NCBI RefSeq assembly: GCF_011397635.1
Contig: NC_064755.1
Location: 18,707,282-18,771,281, forward strand
DNA from: Epinephelus fuscoguttatus
Lineage: Eukaryota > Chordata > Actinopteri > Perciformes > Serranidae
Direction: 5' to 3'
Length of the DNA: 64,000 bases
Both the position numbers and the translations under genes were made by a program. The notes under the pieces were generated by a model that was given only the letters and a program-made list of their open reading frames with translations, searched no databases and was not told where the DNA came from. Positions within the stretch are counted from its first letter, which is position 1. Every line of letters starts with the position of its first letter. Below, piece after piece: positions 58,899-64,000 of this stretch.

Positions 58899-60254
58899 GA
58901 ATAGTTAAGCATTTTTGAAAATACGCTTATTTGCTTTCTTGCTGAAAGTTAGATGACAGACTTGATGCCACTCTCCAGTCTGTATGGTAAATATGTGGCT
59001 GGAGCAGGATCTGGTTATCTTAGCTAAGCATAAAGACTGAAAACAGGGCAAAACCATGGATATATAAAGAGAATAGGACACAGCATTGAAGTAGGGCCTC
59101 CATTTATTCCCATGAACATTGCTCAGTGGCAGTTGAAGCTAAACAAGTTTGACTTCCCGTGTATCTGATTACCTGGATCTTCCCTAATGTGGGGCGCATA
59201 GAGCATGTGCAGTATAGATTTTGCAAAAAGTTAGTGCTGTGTGGCTAACTTTTAGTTTTGTCCGTATCTTTTGTCCGTATCTGTTCAACCAACTGACTAA
59301 TCTGTATCTGTATCTGTTCAACCAACTAACTAATCTGTATCTGTATCTGTTCAACCAGCTAACTAATCTGTGTCTCTATCTGTTTCACCAACTGACTAAT
59401 CTGTGTCTGTATCTGTTCAACCAACTAACTAAACTGTGTCTGTATCTGTTCAACCAGCTAACTAATCTGCATCTGTATCTGTTCAACCAACTAACTAAAC
59501 TGTGTCTGTATCTGTTCAACCAGTTTACTAATCTGTGTCTGTATCTATTTAATCAGTTTACTAATCTGTGTCTGTATCTGTATCTGTTCAACCAACTAAC
59601 TAAACTGTGTCTGTATCTGTTCAACCAGCTAACTAATCTGTGTCTCTACTGTTTCACCAACTGACTAATCTGTGTCTGTTCAACCAGTTTACTAATCTGT
59701 GTCTATATCTGTTCAACCAGCTAACTAATCTGTATCTGTATCTGTTCAACCAGCTAACTAATCTGTGTCTGTATCTGTTTCACCAACTGACTAATCTGTA
59801 TCTGTATCTGTATCTGTATCTGTTCAACCAACTAACTAATCTGTGCCTGTATCTGCATTCGGAATTGGTGGGGTTTGAATTGGGAGTGGATGGAGCCTCA
59901 CTGGAAGTTGCCTTTTTAAAACCTGATATTGCTGTGAGTTGATCAGAGGTTACGATATTCATTAATTATTAGAAAACCATTTACAGAGTAGCCTCAGTAT
60001 TGAGCTCAATATCATTTTTAATCACAAGCGAACAGCTATCCAGATGAGGTTCAACCAACGATATAACGTGCTAATAACTGAACTTTAGAAGTACTGCTTG
60101 GTGAGCTTTATTTACTTTGGACAAAGCCACGGTAGCTGTTTCCTCCTGTTTCCAGCCTTTATGCTAATCTGAGCTAACAGTCTCCTGGCTGTAGCTTCAT
60201 ATTGAGCGTACATACATGAGAGAGGTATCATTCTGCTCACCTGACTCTGCAAGA
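58899..60254. mobile_element. Fold-back element, family A, copy 2, expanded by an internal minisatellite
   Basis: The left arm begins near GGAATAGTTAAGCATTTTTG and contains CTTAGCTAAGCATAAAGACT. The right arm is its diverged inverse (TCCAGCCTTTATGCTAATCT, then CATGAGAGAGGTATCATTCT and TGACTCTGCAAGAG). The outermost part of the right arm is missing. Between the arms is a 33-bp minisatellite of about 18 units (59266-59850). The distance between arms is therefore several times larger than in the sister copies. Confidence 0.7.
59266..59850 (+). repeat. 33-bp minisatellite, about 18 units
   Basis: Unit CTGTATCTGTTCAACCAACT plus AACTAATCTGTAT, with variants CAACCAGCTAACT, CAACCAGTTTACT and TTCACCAACTGACT. 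The first two boundaries are exactly 33 bp apart. Because 33 is a multiple of three and the units contain no stop in one frame, two long open frames appear (59221-59664 and 59640-59942), offset by a one-base loss near 59647. Some units have extra CTGTAT copies, a nested 6-bp repeat. Not judged to be a gene. Confidence 0.92.
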
Positions 60255-60689
60255 GTTTTGTGAGTTTAATCTCACAATAATTAGGCTACCGACTAAATGA
60301 TGTTGTTTAACACACTGTTTTCTGAGACTACACACACAGCTGCAGTTTCCAAGCTAAGTAAGATGTGGACTTGAACAACACTGACCTCAAGATTTTTTAG
60401 ACATGAACACACAGGCAGTGAAGCAGACATAAATTCTATCACCACATCATTGGTGTTGTCAGTGAGGCAGGCACATAGTGTTGAACATAAACTGGTTGTT
60501 ATATGCTTCCCCTCACTTTGTGTGTTTGTGTGTGTGTGTGTGAGTGACACCATAATGAGTTAAGCATAAGACGGTGGAGTCTGCACTCATTCAAGAGCAG
60601 TGACGTCGTCCTCTTAGCGGAGCGAGGGGAGTTTTTGGGAGACCACTGCAAGTGGAACTCCTTGCAAGGCTGGGCTGTAACCTGAAGCC

Positions 60690-60790
60690 AAAGAGAAGTG
60701 AGAGAGAGAGAGAAACTGAGAGAGAAAGAAAGGGAGAGAGGAAGAGAAAGAAAGAGAGCGAGAGAGAGAGAGGGAGAAATGGAGGAAGGG
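60690..60790 (+). repeat. GA-rich tract upstream of pamr1 exon 1
   Basis: An imperfect GAGAGA/GAAAGA purine tract ends about 75 bp before the ATG at 60867. Such tracts are common near promoters and can bind GAGA-type factors, but here I can only report the sequence. Confidence 0.7.
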
Positions 60791-60866
60791 GGAGGGAAGG
60801 ACTGAAGGGCCAAGAGAAGGTGATGTCAGCTGAGTTCAGAAAGTAAACAGAGTTCCAGACTGCAGC

Positions 60867-61020
60867 ATGCTGTCTGCGGGACCGGGACTGCAGCTGGGGC
60901 AAACCCACGGGGGCACCCACGCGACCCCACGGACCCGCACCTTTATCTCTTGGAAGGAGGGCTGGTTCCTCATCCTCTCCCTCTTCATCTCCTTACCCCA
61001 AGGGACAGCCTGGCCCTACG
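60867..61020 (+). CDS. pamr1: Probable pamr1 first coding exon (signal peptide)
   Basis: 51 codons plus one base from ATG at 60867 to a donor ACG/GTAAGAG at 61020/61021, leaving in phase 1. The peptide has about 30 polar residues, then a hydrophobic core WFLILSLFISLP at 33-44 and a likely cleavage region GTAWPYG. In human PAMR1 (a secreted EGF/CUB/sushi serine-protease-like protein related to muscle regeneration) the first exon likewise holds the signal peptide with a similar LLISSLP stretch. The call rests mainly on synteny: plus strand, divergent from fjx1 by about 16 kb, as in human. The next exon, expected to carry CPGPEWN- and CRECCEY-like residues, is not seen before 64000. The N-terminal extension before the hydrophobic core is longer than usual. 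No closer Met exists, so 60867 was kept. Confidence 0.6.
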
Positions 61021-63057
61021 GTAAGAGACTGGCAAAGACCTTGCCTTTGCTGCTCTTCTTTCTCTCCTTCGCACTGTCTCTGTTTGGCACAGCCTCTTGG
61101 TTTGTGTTCTTTGTTCTCAAAAAGCCGGCATCAGCAGCTCCCTCCATCCCCTCTTCCCTTCTGTCCTTTAAGAGCACGACATCACTCAGCAAGGCTTGTA
61201 AAAGAGGACCCACTGAGAGACAGTGATGTAAAATCCAGCTTTTTATAGAGGGTGCAAAGAAAAACAGCACTGACAAAGTTTGTGCAATCTTTGACTTTAC
61301 AACTCTTGTTCTGAAATGTTCTGAAGTGAAGGACTGTCCTGTGTGGGTTTGTTTATGGTCCCATTAAAAAGGGATTCTGTGATCTTCATACTCCCTTCTA
61401 CTCATTGCTGTTGTTTCTTTGTGTGAAATGAAAGTGAGAATGTTTTTCTGGTGTTAAATAAAAGAGGCAACAGCTGGATGTGGCCACACATTCCTTGAGG
61501 TAAAGTGAGGCGGTTTGAGTCCTAATAGGGTTGTTGAATCTTGGCACCGCTTCCCTTTTGTGTGAGAGCTCGTCTTTAATGCTCAAGTGTGTTTTCTCCC
61601 TGATTGAGATCTTCTCTGCCTGTTTACCCCGGGTGACCGCTTGAACTGCCGCAGGAAGACATGAGTCATGTTTGAGTCAATCACGCTGGCCGTGGTAATG
61701 TGTATACCATACACTGTCTCCAAGGCTCCTAACCAAACCTCTGCCCTCTGTCTGATTCCTCTTCGCACGGTTACCAAGCAGTAAAATAATACCTTCAATT
61801 TGTGATGTTGGTATCTGTGGCAAAGGGCTGGGCAGAGCACAGCTGTGTGTTAAGCTGCAGTGACTAAGAGTTCTCTCTGGCAGATTTGCCGACTTATGTT
61901 GTTGTCAGCTGAATCACCCTCAGCACGGCTTGTTTCATAATCGTGCATTATCAGCTGATGATAGATGTTTTCAGTTGAGCAATCGCAAATAGTTTCCTTT
62001 TCTCGGAGCAGAGCGGTGGTGTTTACATGCCAACTTTGTGACATGTCTGTTTACGTGTGTGTGCCTGTGCTTGTGTTTGTGTCTATTTTTGTGTGTTTTG
62101 GTGTCCTCGCTGAGACATTTTTGATCGATGTAAGGCTTCCTGTTTACGATCCTCCACCCACCTGAATCCTGAGATGTCCACACTCATCTAATAGTGTTTA
62201 AAACTAAAGGAAGCTGTCGGGGCTATTAGGTAGTGTGCTGTAGGAAACAAAAAACCAAGTCTAGCATGCTTAGAAATAATATTATATTGGAGCAAATGAA
62301 ATCTTGGCTCAGAAAACAGTTACAAGAAGAAAAACATGGCCTCTGGTTGAGCAATTGGAAAAAATAGTGTGTGATATCAGACTCAAGAGTTCATTCCAAG
62401 GTTAGCAGCTAAATGCTGAAAACAAATGTGCACATCTCAGTCTCGCGTATGACCTACATATTGGTGTGTGTTCATACCATTTCATCAAAGTGGGTAATAC
62501 AGTGAGAGGATATATCATTGGGTGTGTGGTTTCCTAGCAGAGGGAAGTTTATTTAAAGCAAATCTGCAGGATGACCACTGGGATCAGCGCTTGGGATCGG
62601 GCTACATTCAGATACGCAATGCCCACAGAGATCCCATGGGAGTTTCCCTGTTCCACGATAGCAAAATCACTCCAACCTCAAAATACCAGACAGCTGCTGT
62701 GGGCAGTAGGCGAAAGGAATTATACACTCACACATACATGCACAGCACGTGCGCTCACAGCTGCTGTAAAAACAGCTATTTTTCCATGATACATCAGCAT
62801 GAAATAAGCCCCATTTTGTCAGGAGGAAACTATTTATTCAGTGGATATATACTTTAAGCTGCCATTGTTTTCAAAGGGAACTTTTTTCTGACATGGTTTC
62901 TCACTTAATTATGGCAGCAATCAGCTGTGACTTAATGAGGTTGTGGTGAGGATTACGCAAAACAGCGTGGTCAAATAAAACTGACACTGCCTGCAATGCT
63001 ATGCTACCAGGGATGAGTAAGAAAAGTTTTTAAATCTGGGTGAACTTAATGTTAAAG
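61021..63057 (+). other. pamr1 intron 1 (part)
   Basis: Follows the GTAAGAG donor. No further exon recognised. Frames at 61850-62165 and 62522-62857 show no family pattern. Confidence 0.5.
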
Positions 63058-63686
63058 CAATACTTCAGCATTTTGGAAAATATGACTTCACTTTCTTGCT
63101 GAGACATAGATGAGAAGATTGATATCACTCTCATGTCTGTCTCTTAGTCTAAATATAGACCTACCTCAAGTTAGCGTAGCTTAGCAGAACAACTGGAAAT
63201 GGAGCAACAGCTAGCGTGGCTCCGTCTAAAGGTAGCAAAATCCACCCACCAGCACTCCTTAAGCTCACTAAATAACATGTTTTACATGTCTCCATGCAAA
63301 AACTGAAGAGTAAATACGTGTGGTTTTACGCAGGGTTCTGGTTCTCCCGGACTATTTCTTGATTCGGGCGCAGTCCAACTTCCTGGAGTCTCCAGAGGAA
63401 GTTGGAAGTGACTGTGTCCAGGGAAGAAATAGTCTATCATAAAACTGCAACATTTCATTTTTTCACTTCAGTTTTACACCTCAAGGTCGGGCTAGCAGTT
63501 CCAACCTGTTTCCAGTCTTTATGCTAAGCTAAGCTAAGGTAAGCTAAGCTAACCAACGTTTATACACTACTGATGGGATGAAGCTACCATGAGCAGGTTT
63601 GCCATATCGACAGGGGCGTTCTATCAATCTTCTCATCTTACTCTCACCAAAAAAGCCAAGAAGCTTATTTTCCAAAATTTTGAACT
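63058..63686. mobile_element. Fold-back element, family A, copy 3
   Basis: Left arm GCAATACTTCAGCATTTTGG ... CTTTCTTGCTGAGACATAGA; right arm, as its inverse, CAATCTTCTCATCTTACTCT ... TTATTTTCCAAAATTTTGAA. Inner landmarks are CAACAGCTAGCGTGGCTCCG at the left and CCTGTTTCCAGTCTTTATGC followed by repeated TAAGCTAAGC at the right. About 630 bp. It is the most complete of the three copies here. It lies in the presumed pamr1 intron 1. Confidence 0.8.
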
Positions 63687-64000
63687 CCTATGTAAGTTAG
63701 TCAAGCCTGCAATATAGAGATACATCTCCTACATAGTTGACACAGCCACAACATTGTGCATGTTGAACCCTTAAAGTTTTCACGGGGCTCCGCTGAATCC
63801 GTCTCCACATTGTGCTCTTCACCTTTCTTTGTAGGTAAAAATAGCTTAGCTATGATAGGAGTATGTAGCAAGTCAAGACTGATAAGATACAGTGTCTGAG
63901 TGGTGAGCAAGAAAAAGACAATAAGTGATGTAAATGCCACAGAAAGCGGTGTGCTCAGCTACATTTCTTATAATATCAATATATATATCAAATCAGCGCT
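63687..64000. other. End of window, non-coding
   Basis: Nothing recognised besides an AT-rich run near the end. Confidence 0.5.

Noticed and set aside
59221..59942. Long repeat-containing open frames suggesting a leucine/asparagine-rich repeat protein
   Set aside because: The frames are forced by a 33-bp minisatellite free of stops, shift after one lost base, and sit inside a transposon-like element.
62522..62857. 111-residue open frame as pamr1 exon 2
   Set aside because: Lacks the cysteine-rich CRECCEY-like pattern expected and a convincing acceptor.

Overview
The window is nuclear DNA from a ray-finned fish, most likely a percomorph teleost. The evidence is large introns and intergenic gaps, dense (AC)n microsatellites, many families of small DNA transposons with terminal inverted repeats (TIRs), and three genes whose order matches vertebrate 11p13-type synteny.

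Genes. Three protein-coding loci can be supported. (1) trim44 on the minus strand: first coding exon 4262-4906 and second coding exon 2755-2832; later exons lie beyond the left edge. (2) fjx1 on the minus strand, a complete single-exon gene at 43225-44520, encoding a Golgi kinase of the Four-jointed family. (3) The first coding exon of a gene I read as pamr1 on the plus strand, 60867-61020, a signal-peptide exon with a clean splice donor; the rest lies beyond the right edge. trim44 and fjx1 point the same way and pamr1 is divergent from fjx1, which is the arrangement I know from human (PAMR1 - FJX1 - TRIM44). There are also two broken coding relics: a frameshifted Tc1-like transposase (36960-38008) and a histone H4 pseudogene (38331-38604).

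Layout. 1-2340: AT-rich 21/42-bp tandem array split by a TTAA-flanked transposon. 2755-4921: trim44. 5-17 kb: trim44 upstream region, with nested MITEs (miniature inverted-repeat transposons) at 6.6-9.3 kb and Harbinger-like and other relics at 12.9-15.3 kb. 17-21.5 kb: inverted copies of one dispersed fish repeat, one interrupted by a second repeat with a visible target duplication. 21.5-27.8 kb: no recognised element beyond low complexity. 27.8-28.6 kb: a long inverted repeat. 31.5-32.8 kb: a hAT-like element with a perfect 8-bp target duplication inside a tandem duplication. 35.6-38.6 kb: a TTAA MITE, a Tc1-like element with DD38E spacing and the H4 pseudogene. 39.9-40.3 kb: a fold-back element. 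43.2-45.1 kb: fjx1 and its upstream region. 45.1-58.9 kb: long non-coding gap. 58.9-60.3 kb: a fold-back element carrying a 33-bp minisatellite. 60.7-64 kb: pamr1 start and intron 1, containing a further fold-back element.

I see no CRISPR array, operon, phage or bacterial feature and no convincing new biological system. The items most worth following are the DD38E transposon with TIRs that run into the transposase coding region, the minisatellite inside a fold-back element, the hAT element that splits a tandem duplication, and the preserved gene block.
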